Part shown: in pieces, positions 44,578 through 55,431 of the stretch
How the letters are laid out: each line of letters opens with the position of its first letter
How positions within the stretch are numbered: position 1 is the first letter of the stretch
Assembly (NCBI RefSeq): GCF_027943945.1
Contig: NZ_AP027141.1
Coordinates: forward strand, 1,054,001 to 1,118,000
Direction of reading: 5' to 3'
Source: Microbacterium terricola
GTDB lineage: Bacteria > Actinomycetota > Actinomycetes > Actinomycetales > Microbacteriaceae
Length of the DNA: 64,000 nt
Program-made: the position numbers and the translations under genes
The notes under the pieces: model-generated
Databases searched by the model: none
Told to the model about the DNA's origin: nothing
The model's input: the letters and a program-made list of their open reading frames with translations, nothing else

Positions 44578-44607
44578 ATCCTATGCCGCTTGGGCCATGA
44601 ATGTGAA
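44578..44607 (-). promoter_or_regulatory. Predicted pilB promoter
   Basis: Read on the minus strand, -35 TTCACA (44607-44602) and -10 TAGGAT (44583-44578) are 18 bases apart, the same spacing as in the pilA promoter. Transcription would begin near 44571, a few bases before the ribosome site. Confidence 0.5.
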
Positions 44608-44619
44608 TAGCGAGATTTC

Positions 44620-44646
44620 TGTGACTCATGTGACTGGTGTGACTCG
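44620..44646 (+). promoter_or_regulatory. TGTGAC direct repeats upstream of pilB (three copies, 9-base period)
   Basis: TGTGACTCA-TGTGACTGG-TGTGACTCG, three head-to-tail 9-mers without gaps. The near edge lies 12 bases upstream of the pilB -35 box. The same 9-mer with two copies occurs before pilA. The array could also serve the divergent yihY gene that starts at 44728. Confidence 0.6.
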
Positions 44647-44727
44647 CTTCGCGCCGCGCGTCAGGGCCACCCCGCCACCCTGTCAACCCCCCGCTCGCGC
44701 CGAACCGTCGCGGGCTACTCTGACCCC

Positions 44728-45771
44728 ATGAAGCGGTTCATCGCGTGGGTGCTCACCCTCAAGGCCGTCCGCGCGTTCCTGCTCTACGGCGAGCGGCGCG
44801 GACCCATGCTCGCCGACAGTGTCACGTACCGCACCCTCTTCAGCGTCTTCGCGGGCGTTCTGCTCGGATTCTCACTCGCCTCGCTCTGGCTGGCGGGCAA
44901 TCCCGCGGCCTGGCAGGCGCTGGTCGACGCGGTGGATGCTGCCATCCCCGGGCTCGTGGGCGAGAACGGCCTCATCGACGTATCGACGATCCAGGCGCCC
45001 GTCGGTCTGTCGATCGCCGGGGCGATCTCGGCGATCGGTCTCGTCGGCGCCGCGATCGGCGCGATCGGGTCGCTGCGCACCGCGTTCCGGCTGATCGCCG
45101 GCAAGGTGCACGACGACGTCATGTTCGTGTGGGTGCTGCTGCGCAACCTGGCACTCGCGATCGGCATCGGCGCCGCGCTCGGCGCCTCTGCGGTCGCCAC
45201 GATGGGAGCCACGGCCGGGATCGGCATCGTCACCGACCAGCTCGGCGTGCCGGCCGACGACACCCTGGTCGTCTGGGGAACCCGCATCCTCTCGCTGATC
45301 GTCGTGTTCGCCCTCGACGCTCTCGCGATCGCCGTCCTGTTCCGCGTGCTGTCGGGGGTCGCCGCGAGCGCCCGCTCGCTCTGGACGGGGGCCCTGCTGG
45401 GCGCGGTCGGACTCACCGTGCTGCAGCAGCTCTCCGGGCTGTTCATCGGGGGAGCCTCCTCCAACCCGCTGCTGGCGTCGTTCGCTTCGCTCATCGCCCT
45501 GCTGCTGTGGCTCAACCTGTCGTCGCAGGTCATCCTCATCTCCAGCGCGTACATCGTGACCTCGGTCGCGGAGGAGCACGATCGAGTGCGGGCGCGTCAC
45601 GGCGCCGAGACGTTCGCGCAGCGCCGGGTGCGGCAGGCCGAGGACGCGGTGCAGACCGCGACCGACGAACTCACCAGCGCACGCGCGGCGCTCGCCGACG
45701 AGAAGCAGAAGCAGAAGCAGAAGCAGAAGCAGAAGCAGAAGCAGAAGCCCAAGGCGGCCGCGTCCGCGTGA
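44728..45771 (+). CDS. YihY/UPF0761-family membrane protein
   Basis: A 347-residue membrane protein with six hydrophobic segments, matching the YihY/BrkB family (DSVTYRTLFSVFAGVLLG, LLRNLALAIGIGAAL, LIALLLWLNLSSQVILISSAYI). Early annotation of this family as RNase BN was wrong; the function is unknown. The cytoplasmic C-terminus is a coiled coil ending in a run of Gln-Lys pairs encoded by a hexanucleotide repeat. It is divergent from pilB. Confidence 0.87.
   Translation: MKRFIAWVLTLKAVRAFLLYGERRGPMLADSVTYRTLFSVFAGVLLGFSLASLWLAGNPAAWQALVDAVDAAIPGLVGENGLIDVSTIQAPVGLSIAGAISAIGLVGAAIGAIGSLRTAFRLIAGKVHDDVMFVWVLLRNLALAIGIGAALGASAVATMGATAGIGIVTDQLGVPADDTLVVWGTRILSLIVVFALDALAIAVLFRVLSGVAASARSLWTGALLGAVGLTVLQQLSGLFIGGASSNPLLASFASLIALLLWLNLSSQVILISSAYIVTSVAEEHDRVRARHGAETFAQRRVRQAEDAVQTATDELTSARAALADEKQKQKQKQKQKQKQKPKAAASA
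45706..45747 (+). repeat. Hexanucleotide repeat (CAGAAG)7 in yihY
   Basis: Seven perfect copies of CAGAAG encode Gln-Lys pairs at the C-terminus of the YihY-family protein. Because the unit is two codons long, slippage changes protein length but not frame. Confidence 0.95.
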
Positions 45772-45845
45772 CGCCCGCGTAAGGCTCTTGTTACGGCACG
45801 GCGAACCGGCTGGGATCCGGGCGGCCGCTGTCGTACGTTGTACAG

Positions 45846-48368
<2,523 letters not shown>

Positions 48369-48375
48369 TCCCCGC

Positions 48376-48407
48376 GGGTCGTCGAGCGAGCGACGCGAGA
48401 CGAAACG
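48376..48407 (+). repeat. REP-like dispersed repeat downstream of glgP
   Basis: GGGTCGTCGAGCGAGCGACG followed by CGAGACGAAACG, eight bases after the glgP stop. It is the second copy of the element in pilD (two mismatches). Placement here, between genes, is the usual one for such elements. The remaining 80 bases to the next gene hold nothing else that I can assign. Confidence 0.7.
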
Positions 48408-48488
48408 GCGGGGCGACCGCATCCGCTCCTGTTCCCTGCGTCCGCGCTGCCGATCGATGGCGCGGATGCCGGGATCCGGCGCTTCGCG

Positions 48489-49220
48489 CTACCGCGCGTA
48501 GCGCTCGGCGAACGCGCGCAGGATGCTGCCGGTGTGCGTCACCGGCAGCCGCCGCACGGCATCGAGCGTGAGCTGCAGCTCGCCCTCGGCGAAGTACCCG
48601 TGCCCGGCGTACTCGCGGATGCGCGTCGAGATGCCCTCGACATCGCACTCGGGGTGGAACTGCGTGGCATAGACGTTCTCGCCGACCCGGAACATCTGCA
48701 CCGGGCAGCCTTCGCCGCGTGCCAGCAGGGTGGCCGCGGGCGGCAGGACCGTGATCGCCTCCTTGTGCCCGACGAACGCCGGGAACACATCGGGCAGCTC
48801 AGCCAGGAGCGGATCGGCGGCACCCGCCTCGGTGCGGGTCACCTCGACGACGCTGATCGGCTCGCGGTAGGTGCCGTCGATCAGCGCCCCCAGGTGCGTG
48901 CCGACCGTCCCCACCCCGTAGCAGGCGCCGAGGAACGGGAAGTCGCGCGCGACCACCTCGTCCAGGAGCGCCGCGAACTCGGCCTCGACCCGGTGCTGCA
49001 CAGCCGACTTCTTCTCCTCCGGGTCTGACGCATTGAACGGTCCGCCGCCGACGAAGATCCCGGAGTACTCGTCGAGGTCGACCGCGCCGAGCGGGCCCGC
49101 CTCCATGCGCACCCGCACGAGGTGCTGCTCGTCGAGGCCGGTGTAGCGCAGGAACAGCGCGTACTCCTCGTCGGCCGGCACGTCTTCGGCGCGCGTGGCC
49201 AGTAGGAGGAACGGCTTCAT
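48489..49220 (-). CDS. Class I glutamine amidotransferase-like protein
   Basis: A 243-residue protein of the GuaA-type glutaminase fold. The nucleophile elbow is FLGACYGVG with Cys100, and the His-Glu pair is in ATQFHPECD. An oxyanion strand SGIFVGGGPFN precedes it. It has no fused synthetase domain. Many such stand-alone proteins act on gamma-glutamyl compounds; the substrate is not readable. ATG at 49220 was chosen because homology begins there and the upstream frame is not coding-like. Confidence 0.85.
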   Translation of the reverse strand: MKPFLLLATRAEDVPADEEYALFLRYTGLDEQHLVRVRMEAGPLGAVDLDEYSGIFVGGGPFNASDPEEKKSAVQHRVEAEFAALLDEVVARDFPFLGACYGVGTVGTHLGALIDGTYREPISVVEVTRTEAGAADPLLAELPDVFPAFVGHKEAITVLPPAATLLARGEGCPVQMFRVGENVYATQFHPECDVEGISTRIREYAGHGYFAEGELQLTLDAVRRLPVTHTGSILRAFAERYAR

Positions 49221-49322
49221 GCCTTCCAGCCTATGGTGCGGTGTAGCACCGACGGCCACGCGCCGGCAACCACCGCAAGCCTGTCGCCGTGTGCGGATAG
49301 GGTCGGATCAGGAGGTCATCAC

Positions 49323-49553
49323 ATGGCTATTGCACGACTGCACGGCGGCCCGCTGGACGGGCAGGTCATCCCACTCGACGACGACGCCCAGGACCGGCTC
49401 ATCCTCCCGTACAGCGAGACGCAGATCGTCTACGCGCGCGAGGGCTCGCTCGACCACACGGGCGACAGCGACGGGCCGTCGGAGGCCGCATACCGCTTCG
49501 TCGCGGCGGAGGATGACATCGACCCGGATCGCGACGACGACAAGGACCTCTAG
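49323..49553 (+). CDS. Small acidic protein, unknown function
   Basis: A 76-residue protein. It starts IARLHGGPLDGQVIPLDDD, a beta hairpin seen in small actinobacterial proteins of unknown role, and ends with 20 residues that are about half Asp. ATG at 49323 follows AGGAGG. The next gene begins three bases after its stop, so the two share an operon. Confidence 0.72.
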   Translation: MAIARLHGGPLDGQVIPLDDDAQDRLILPYSETQIVYAREGSLDHTGDSDGPSEAAYRFVAAEDDIDPDRDDDKDL

Positions 49554-49555
49554 CG

Positions 49556-50185
49556 GTGGGTCTCGCCGCGCAGGCCGGGGATGAGCCGACGCGGTCACTC
49601 GAGGTCGAGCTGAAGTTCGACGTCGACGCCGACACCCCGCTGCCCGACTTCTCCGGGCTGCCCGGGGTCGCCGCCGTCGACGCCGCCGAGGTGCGTGAGC
49701 TGGATGCCCGCTACTTCGACTCGGCCGACGCGGCGCTCGCCCGCGCAGGCTCCGCGCTGCGCCGCCGCACGGGCGGCCATGACGCCGGCTGGCACCTGAA
49801 GGGGCCGCGGATCGGCGCCGGCCGCGTCGAGACCGGGTGGCCGCTCGGTGACGACGAGACGATCCCGGATGCTGTCCGCACCGAGACGTCGGCCATCACC
49901 GAGTCCGAGCTGCTCCCGCTGGCGCGCATCCGCAACCGGCGGATCGCCTACCTCCTGCGCGACGGTGCAGGGGGAGTGGTCGCCGAGTTCGTCGACGACC
50001 ACGTCGACGCGCTCGACGAGCGCACGGGCGACGCCCGCTCCTGGCGCGAGTGGGAGATCGAGCTCGGCCCCGCCGCACCCGCCGACCACGACGCGTTCTT
50101 CGCCGCCGTGGAAGCGGCCGCGACCGCCGCAGGCGCCCGGCCCGCAGCATCCGATTCGAAGCTCGCGCGCGCCCTCGGGGCCTGA
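49556..50185 (+). CDS. CYTH-domain protein
   Basis: A 209-residue triphosphate tunnel metalloenzyme. The ExExK signature is SLEVELKF; later strands carry LRRRTGGHDAGWHLKGPR, RNRRIAYLL and WREWEIELG, giving the Arg/Lys and Glu residues that line the tunnel. Members hydrolyse tripolyphosphate, thiamine triphosphate or make cAMP. The usual fused CHAD domain is missing, so it is a CYTH-only protein. GTG start at 49556, three bases after its neighbour. Confidence 0.86.
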   Translation: MGLAAQAGDEPTRSLEVELKFDVDADTPLPDFSGLPGVAAVDAAEVRELDARYFDSADAALARAGSALRRRTGGHDAGWHLKGPRIGAGRVETGWPLGDDETIPDAVRTETSAITESELLPLARIRNRRIAYLLRDGAGGVVAEFVDDHVDALDERTGDARSWREWEIELGPAAPADHDAFFAAVEAAATAAGARPAASDSKLARALGA

Positions 50186-50202
50186 CAGCCCGGCCGGGCA
50201 TC

Positions 50203-50338
50203 AGGTGGCACCTGTGGCCGCGTGCGCGTCTGCATGCGGCACGAACTGACACCTCATTCCCGGGCGGAGGATGCTGTCGCGCGGTGAGGTGGCAGTTGTG
50301 GTCGCATGCGCGGCTGCGGGCGGCAGGAGCTGACACCT
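50203..50338 (+). repeat. Pair of 52-base repeats with inverted ends
   Basis: Units at 50203-50254 and 50287-50338 both begin AGGTGGCA and end TGACACCT, which are near-perfect inverted copies of each other. Inside they share TGTGG, GC-GTGCGCG/GC-ATGCGCG and GCTGACACCT-type ends, about 75 percent alike. Their period is 84 bases. They fill the gap between the CYTH gene and the lpdA terminator. Confidence 0.7.
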
Positions 50339-50367
50339 GAAGCCTGGAATACGCCGCCCGCACCACG

Positions 50368-50402
50368 CAGAGGGGCCCGAGCCGAAGCCCGGGCCCCTCT
50401 GC
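50368..50402 (-). terminator. Terminator after lpdA
   Basis: A 13-base-pair stem, GCAGAGGGGCCCG (50368-50380) with CGGGCCCCTCTGC (50390-50402), eight bases past the lpdA stop. It can also end the CYTH transcript coming from the other side. Confidence 0.85.
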
Positions 50403-50410
50403 ATCCGCGA

Positions 50411-51808
50411 TCAGAGGTTGATCATGTGCCCCGCGAGGCCGTGGAAGCCCTCCTGCAGGGCCTCCGACAGCGTCGGGTGGGTGTGCACGTTGCGCGCGGC
50501 CTCCAGAGCGGTGAGGTCCCACTTCTGTGCGAGCGTGAGCTCGGGCAGAAGCTCGGAGACGTCGGGGCCGATGAGGTGGCCGCCGAGCAGCTCGAGGTGC
50601 TCGCCGTCGGCGATGAGCTTGACGAAGCCGATGGGCTCGCCGAGACCGTTCGCCTTGCCGTTGGCCGAGAACGGGAACTTCGCCACCTTGACGTCGTAGC
50701 CGGCGTCGCGCGCCTGCTGCTCGGTGAGGCCGAACGACGCCACCTGCGGCGAGCAGAACGTGGCGCGCGGCATCATGCGGTAGTCGCCCAGAGTCTGCGT
50801 CTCGGCGCCGGCGATGGTCTCGGCGGCGACGACGGCCTGCGCCTCGGCGACGTGCGCCAGCTGCAGCTTGGCGGTGACATCGCCGATCGCGTAGATGTGC
50901 GGCACCGAGGTGCGCATGTAGTCGTCGATGTCGATCGCGCCGCGGTCGGTCAGCTTCACGCCGGTCGCCTCGAGCCCGAAGCCCTCGATGTTGGGGGCGA
51001 AGCCGATCGACATGAGCACCTTCGACGCCTCGATCGACGTCTGAGCGCCGTCCTTGGGCGTGTAGGTGACGGTGACCTTGTCGCCCGAGTCCACGACGGT
51101 GTCGACCTTCGTCGAGGTGAGGATGTCGATGCCGTACTTCTTGTACTGGCGCGCGATCTCCTTCGACACGTCGGCGTCCTCGTTGGGCAGCGCCCGGTCG
51201 AGGAACTCGATGATCGTGACCTTGACGCCGTAGTTGTGCAGCACGAAGGCGAACTCCATGCCGATGGCGCCGGCGCCGACGATGACGATCGACTCGGGCA
51301 GGTCGCGGGTGAGGATCTGCTCCTCGTAGGTCACCACGTTCGGCGTGAGCTCGACACCCGGGAGGAAGCGCACCTTCGAGCCGGTCGCGATGATCGCGTT
51401 GGCGAACGTGACCTCTTCGGTCGACCCGTCGGCCTTGGCGACCGTGATCGCGTTGGGGCCGGTGAACGTGCCACGGCCCTCGTACTCGGTGACCTTGTTC
51501 TTCTTCATCAGGAAGTGGATGCCCTTGACGTGCGTCTCGGACACCTTGCGGCTGCGGTCCCACGCGGTGCCGAAGTCGAAGTGCACGTCGCCGGAGATGC
51601 CGAACAGCTCGGCCTGGTCGTGGAAGACGTGGGCGAGGTCGGCGTTGCGGAGGAGGGCCTTGGAGGGGATGCAGCCCACGTTCAGGCAGACACCGCCCCA
51701 GTACTTCTCCTCGATGACCGCGACAGACAGGCCCAACTGGGCGCTACGCACAGCCGCGACATAACCGCCGGGGCCGGCACCGAGGATGACGACGTCGTAA
51801 TGAGGCAT
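50411..51808 (-). CDS. lpdA: Dihydrolipoyl dehydrogenase (E3)
   Basis: Flavoprotein (465 aa) that reoxidises dihydrolipoamide in pyruvate and 2-oxoglutarate dehydrogenase complexes. FAD site [17 protein letters not shown], redox disulfide [19 protein letters not shown] site [21 protein letters not shown] for FAD and the C-terminal HTHPTLSEA with the catalytic His-Glu pair. ATG at 51808 lies ten bases after the copC stop. GarA, an inhibitor of 2-oxoglutarate dehydrogenase, is encoded 1.7 kb away. Confidence 0.96.
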   Translation of the reverse strand: MPHYDVVILGAGPGGYVAAVRSAQLGLSVAVIEEKYWGGVCLNVGCIPSKALLRNADLAHVFHDQAELFGISGDVHFDFGTAWDRSRKVSETHVKGIHFLMKKNKVTEYEGRGTFTGPNAITVAKADGSTEEVTFANAIIATGSKVRFLPGVELTPNVVTYEEQILTRDLPESIVIVGAGAIGMEFAFVLHNYGVKVTIIEFLDRALPNEDADVSKEIARQYKKYGIDILTSTKVDTVVDSGDKVTVTYTPKDGAQTSIEASKVLMSIGFAPNIEGFGLEATGVKLTDRGAIDIDDYMRTSVPHIYAIGDVTAKLQLAHVAEAQAVVAAETIAGAETQTLGDYRMMPRATFCSPQVASFGLTEQQARDAGYDVKVAKFPFSANGKANGLGEPIGFVKLIADGEHLELLGGHLIGPDVSELLPELTLAQKWDLTALEAARNVHTHPTLSEALQEGFHGLAGHMINL

Positions 51809-51818
51809 GGTTCCCAGT

Positions 51819-52457
51819 CTATTGGTCGGAGGAGGACGAGGTTCGTGGGCGGCGGACCACCAGGTAGACCACGGCGGCCACGACGGCGAGGGCGATGCCG
51901 CCGCCGATGATCCAGGGCAGCGCGCTCGACGAGCCGGCCTCGTCACCGGCGGTGGTCGCGGTCGGCGACGGCGTCTCGCTCGGCTGCGCGGACGCCGACG
52001 CGGAGCCGGATGCTGTCGCCGTCGGTGCTGCGGAGGCCGACGCCGTCGGCTCGGCCGCCTCGACGGTGAAGGCGAACTCGCCCGAGATCGGGTGGCCGTC
52101 GCTGGAGACCACCTTCCAGAGCACCGTGATCTCGCCTGAGCCGCCCGCGGCGAGCGGCTGGGTCACCGTGTTGTCCTGCACCACCGGATCACCGGCCAGC
52201 ACGGACGTGCCCCCGGCATCCGTCGCCGCGATCTCGGTCGCACCGTCGTCGGGGGAGATGTTCGCGCTGAAGGTGAACGTGATCTGCTCGGGCATGGCCG
52301 CCGCCGTCGAGCCGTCGGCCGGATCGGTGGACAGCAGCTCGTCGTGTGCACTGGCCGGAGCGGCCGAGAAGAGCACCGCCGAGCCGGCGATCAGAGCGGC
52401 CGCGATGGCCCCCAGGGCGCGGCGTGAGCGGGGATTGTGAATTCCATGTGACAACAC
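51819..52457 (-). CDS. CopC-domain copper-binding protein
   Basis: An exported copper carrier of 212 residues. The signal peptide ends APASA, so the mature protein starts with His38 ([14 protein letters not shown]), the copper ligand of CopC proteins. The fold closes with [15 protein letters not shown], supplying the second His. A 50-residue Ser/Thr/Pro linker leads to a C-terminal membrane helix ([22 protein letters not shown]) and basic stop. Start GTG 52457 has only a weak ribosome site. It is divergent from the copper-storage-like gene, 106 bases apart. Confidence 0.86.
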   Translation of the reverse strand: MLSHGIHNPRSRRALGAIAAALIAGSAVLFSAAPASAHDELLSTDPADGSTAAAMPEQITFTFSANISPDDGATEIAATDAGGTSVLAGDPVVQDNTVTQPLAAGGSGEITVLWKVVSSDGHPISGEFAFTVEAAEPTASASAAPTATASGSASASAQPSETPSPTATTAGDEAGSSSALPWIIGGGIALAVVAAVVYLVVRRPRTSSSSDQ

Positions 52458-52563
52458 CCGTTCGAGCCTACTCCGGGGTTCACGCGGCGATCGGGCGCGT
52501 CTAGCATGGCCCGCACAGGCGGGCTCTCCTGCCCGCCACAGCCCGACGGAAGCGAGTGGTGGA

Positions 52564-52962
52564 ATGGACGCGATGATGATGGACGCCATGTCCAAGGACA
52601 TGATGTCGATGCCCGGCATGGAGTCGATGGACATGGACGCCATGCAGGCCTGTATGGATGCGTGTTCGGCCTGCGAGCAGGCGTGCACGGTGTGCTCGAC
52701 TCAGATGATGGACTGCGCACCGGCGTGCATGAACTGCGCCGACATGTGCAACACGATGATGCGCTCGATGATGCGCATGCAGGGGATGACGCCCGCCGCC
52801 ATGATGGCGATGCTCGACGCCTGCATCGCGATGTGCCAGGTCTGCATGGACATGTGCATGGCCCACGCCGATGAGAGCCCGGTCTGCAAGATGTGCGCGC
52901 AGGCGTGCCAGGCATGCATGGACGCCTGCATGGCGATGAAGGCGACGATGGCCACGGCCTGA
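52564..52962 (+). CDS. Met/Cys-rich four-helix copper storage-type protein
   Basis: A 132-residue protein with about 18 Cys and 35 Met. The Cys come in CxxxC helix spacing (ACMDACSACEQACTVC, CMNCADMCN, CIAMCQVCMDMCM, CKMCAQACQACMDACM), the pattern of DUF326/Csp proteins that pack Cu(I) inside a four-helix bundle. A Met-rich N-terminal tail (MMMDAMSKDMMSMPGMESM) precedes the bundle and may load copper. No signal peptide, so it is predicted cytoplasmic (Csp3-like). It pairs with divergent copC. Confidence 0.85.
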   Translation: MDAMMMDAMSKDMMSMPGMESMDMDAMQACMDACSACEQACTVCSTQMMDCAPACMNCADMCNTMMRSMMRMQGMTPAAMMAMLDACIAMCQVCMDMCMAHADESPVCKMCAQACQACMDACMAMKATMATA

Positions 52963-52977
52963 CGGCCGCCCGCCGCC

Positions 52978-53328
52978 TCAGTCGAGGCGGGAGATGTTGA
53001 AGCGGCGCGTGCCGAGCGACAGCACGTCGTAGCGCGCGTGCAGGGCGACGGGCGTCCCGGCGGTGACCTGCTCCGCAGCGCCCGCGGCGTTCCACACGGT
53101 GATGGCGACGCCGTCGATCGTGCGCAGCGAGACCTCGCCGGTGGGCGCATCCGCGGCCTCGACGATCGCGTCCACCCACTCCGTCGGGGTGGCCGAGGCG
53201 AGCCGCGCCTGGATCAGGTGGAGGGCGTGTCCGGGGGCGTAGGAGGAGCACCGGTTTCCGTGGACGCACATGCACGCCGAGACCTCACGCACCTGAAGGG
53301 GCGGAGACGGGCGGAAAGGCGTAGACAC
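52978..53328 (-). CDS. Small Cys-containing protein, unknown function
   Basis: A 116-residue protein. It has CMCVHGNRCSSYAPGHALHL near residue 18, a Cys-Cys-His-Cys group that could bind metal or an iron-sulfur centre, then a beta-rich part (GEVSLRTIDGVAITVW). GTG at 53328 follows GAGGAG. It converges on the copper storage-type gene with 15 bases between. The 185 bases upstream to garA hold no supported gene. Confidence 0.6.
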   Translation of the reverse strand: MSTPFRPSPPLQVREVSACMCVHGNRCSSYAPGHALHLIQARLASATPTEWVDAIVEAADAPTGEVSLRTIDGVAITVWNAAGAAEQVTAGTPVALHARYDVLSLGTRRFNISRLD

Positions 53329-53513
53329 GGTGGGCTCCTCGTCGGTAGTTTCAATTACCCCCGTCAGGCTAAATCGAGTCCTCGCAGTGCGGCACCCCGA
53401 CCGACACACGACGACACATCCGGCCTCAGTGCTCCGACGCGCGCCGTCGTGGCACGAAATCGCACTGTCGGGAGGCGGTCGATCAACTAGGCTGGGACAA
53501 GAGGAGGACCACC

Positions 53514-54023
53514 GTGCAGGACAATCACCGACCCGAACCGGACGACATCCGCCGGGCTGCCGGTGGCGACTCCGGACAGGGGCACACCGAGCGCTCCACG
53601 GACACCACTCAGACGTTCGGCCACGACTCCGACCTCTCGTTCGTCCCGTTCGGCGCCGAGCTCAACGAGGCAGAGCTCGAAGCGATCGAGGCGCTGCCCA
53701 AGGGCTCCGCGCTCCTCATCGTCCGCTCCGGCCCCACCACCGGCGCGCGGTACCTGCTCGACACCGACGTGACCACCGTCGGACGCCACCCCGAGGCCGA
53801 CATCTTCTTCGACGACGTCACGGTCTCGCGGCGTCACGCCGAGATCACCCGCACGGGCAACACCTTCGAGCTCGTCGACCAGCGCTCGCTCAACGGCACC
53901 TACGTCAACGGGGAGCGCGCCGACCGCGCCACTCTCCGCAACGGCTCCGAGGTGCGCGTCGGCAAGTTCCGTCTCAACTTCTTCGTCTCGCCCGCCGACC
54001 TGACGCAGGTCACCGAAGGATGA
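53514..54023 (+). CDS. garA: FHA-domain regulator GarA/OdhI
   Basis: A 169-residue FHA protein. The N-terminal tail has TTQTF (31-35), the place where PknB or PknG phosphorylates GarA/OdhI. The FHA domain (about 70-165) has GRHPEADIFFDDVTVSRRHA and SLNGTYVNG with all phosphothreonine-binding residues. Unphosphorylated GarA inhibits 2-oxoglutarate dehydrogenase and related enzymes. The garA-ftsR-merR order is like Rv1827-Rv1828-Rv1830 of mycobacteria, without Rv1829. GTG start at 53514 has AGGAGG upstream. Confidence 0.92.
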   Translation: MQDNHRPEPDDIRRAAGGDSGQGHTERSTDTTQTFGHDSDLSFVPFGAELNEAELEAIEALPKGSALLIVRSGPTTGARYLLDTDVTTVGRHPEADIFFDDVTVSRRHAEITRTGNTFELVDQRSLNGTYVNGERADRATLRNGSEVRVGKFRLNFFVSPADLTQVTEG

Positions 54024-54712
54024 TGGCGACCGCTTCCGCCCGCGAACGTTCGACGTCCGCGGGATACCTCAGCATCGGTCAGGTGCTCGCACGGCTCAAT
54101 CCCGAGTTCCCCGGGCTGTCCGCATCCAAGCTCCGCTTCCTCGAGGTGCAGGGCATCATCACGCCCACCCGCACCGAGTCGGGATACCGCAAGTTCTCGC
54201 CCGCCGACCTCGACAGGCTGCGGCTCGCGCTGACGCTTCAGCGCGACCACTACCTGCCGCACAGCGTCATCCGCGACTACCTCGACGACCTCGATGCGGG
54301 CCGCGAGCCGGCCACCCCGACCGCCGCGCCGCCGTCGATCGTGCCGGCGGGCCGCCGCTACCGCCGCGACGAGCTGCTGCACGCGACCGGCGCGAACGCC
54401 CAGCTGCTCAACGACGCGATCGGCTCCGGCATGATCCCGGGCGGCGACACGTACACCGAGCAGTCCGCGTCGACCCTGCGGGCGCTCGTCGCCCTCGACC
54501 GGCACGGCATCGAGCCGCGCCACCTGCGGTCGATGCGGCAGAGCGCCGAGCGCGACGTCGCCCTGATCGGCTCGGCCCTCGCGCCGCTGCTGCGCAGGAC
54601 GGACGCCGCGTCCCGTGGACGCGGGGGAGAGATCGCCCCCGAACTGGCCAAGCGCATCGACGAGATCCGTGCGGTGTTCGTGCGCGCGGCACTCGACCGA
54701 CTGCTGGGCTGA
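54023..54712 (+). CDS. ftsR: MerR-family regulator FtsR
   Basis: A 229-residue regulator. The winged helix is YLSIGQVLARLNPEFPGLSA then SKLRFLEVQGIITPTRTESGYRKFSPADL, typical of the GarA-linked MerR that activates ftsZ in Corynebacterium. The linker is Pro/Ala-rich and the C-terminal helical region may dimerise. It overlaps the garA stop (ATGATG at 54020-54025; either ATG may start it). Confidence 0.86.
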   Translation: MATASARERSTSAGYLSIGQVLARLNPEFPGLSASKLRFLEVQGIITPTRTESGYRKFSPADLDRLRLALTLQRDHYLPHSVIRDYLDDLDAGREPATPTAAPPSIVPAGRRYRRDELLHATGANAQLLNDAIGSGMIPGGDTYTEQSASTLRALVALDRHGIEPRHLRSMRQSAERDVALIGSALAPLLRRTDAASRGRGGEIAPELAKRIDEIRAVFVRAALDRLLG

Positions 54713-54815
54713 CCCGCCCGAGGCGCGACACGCCGAGCCGCTCGGAGCGGATGTCGTTGCCCGAGACCCCCCGCTCATCTAGCGTTGAGATGTTCGGACC
54801 GAGAGGAGGATGCGC

Positions 54816-55361
54816 ATGACCGGAAACGATTCAGGCGATGATTCGCAGTTCGTCACGGAGCTCCTCTTCACCGACGGACTGCCCGCCATGGACGACGAGG
54901 TCGGCTACCGCGGAGCGGTCGCTGCGCGCGCCGCCGGCATCACCTACCGTCAGCTGGACTACTGGGCCCGCACCGAGCTCGTCGAGCCCACGGTCCGCGG
55001 TGCCTCCGGCTCCGGCTCGCAGCGCCTCTACGGCTTCCGAGACATCCTGGTGCTCAAGCTCGTGAAGCGCCTGCTCGACACCGGCATCTCGCTGCAGCAG
55101 ATCCGCACCGCGGTCGAGCAGCTCCGGGCAGCCGGCATCCGCGACCTCGCCGGCACGACGCTCATGAGCGACGGCGCCTCGGTCTACCTCTGCACGTCCA
55201 ACGACGAGGTCATCGACCTGGTCAGCCGCGGTCAGGGCGTCTTCGGCATCGCCGTCGGCAAGGTCCTGCACGAGGTGGAGTCGACACTGCTCGACTTCGA
55301 CCCGCAGCTGCCCGACCCCGTCGATGAGCTCGCCGCTCGTCGCGCCGTGCGCACGGCCTAG
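54816..55361 (+). CDS. MerR-family regulator (Rv1830-like)
   Basis: A 181-residue regulator with a MerR winged helix at about residues 38-105: ARAAGITYRQLDYWARTELVEP, then GSQRLYGFRDILVLKLVKRLLDTGISLQQI. The C-terminal part (ASVYLCTSNDEVIDLVSRGQG) is shared with the mycobacterial Rv1830/McdR group. ATG 54816 follows GAGAGGAGG by six bases. It closes the garA cluster and is followed by a strong hairpin. Confidence 0.86.
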   Translation: MTGNDSGDDSQFVTELLFTDGLPAMDDEVGYRGAVAARAAGITYRQLDYWARTELVEPTVRGASGSGSQRLYGFRDILVLKLVKRLLDTGISLQQIRTAVEQLRAAGIRDLAGTTLMSDGASVYLCTSNDEVIDLVSRGQGVFGIAVGKVLHEVESTLLDFDPQLPDPVDELAARRAVRTA

Positions 55362-55378
55362 GCCGCACCCGCCTCCTT

Positions 55379-55423
55379 CGCGAAAAGGGCAGGTTCTCGA
55401 TCACGAGAACCTGCCCTTTCGCG
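55379..55423 (+). terminator. Bidirectional terminator between merR and parA
   Basis: A stem of about 19 pairs around loop ATCA, with AGGGCAGGTTCTCG pairing CGAGAACCTGCCCT and one bulged A. It sits between convergent genes. Confidence 0.88.
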
Positions 55424-55431
55424 GTGCGGTG

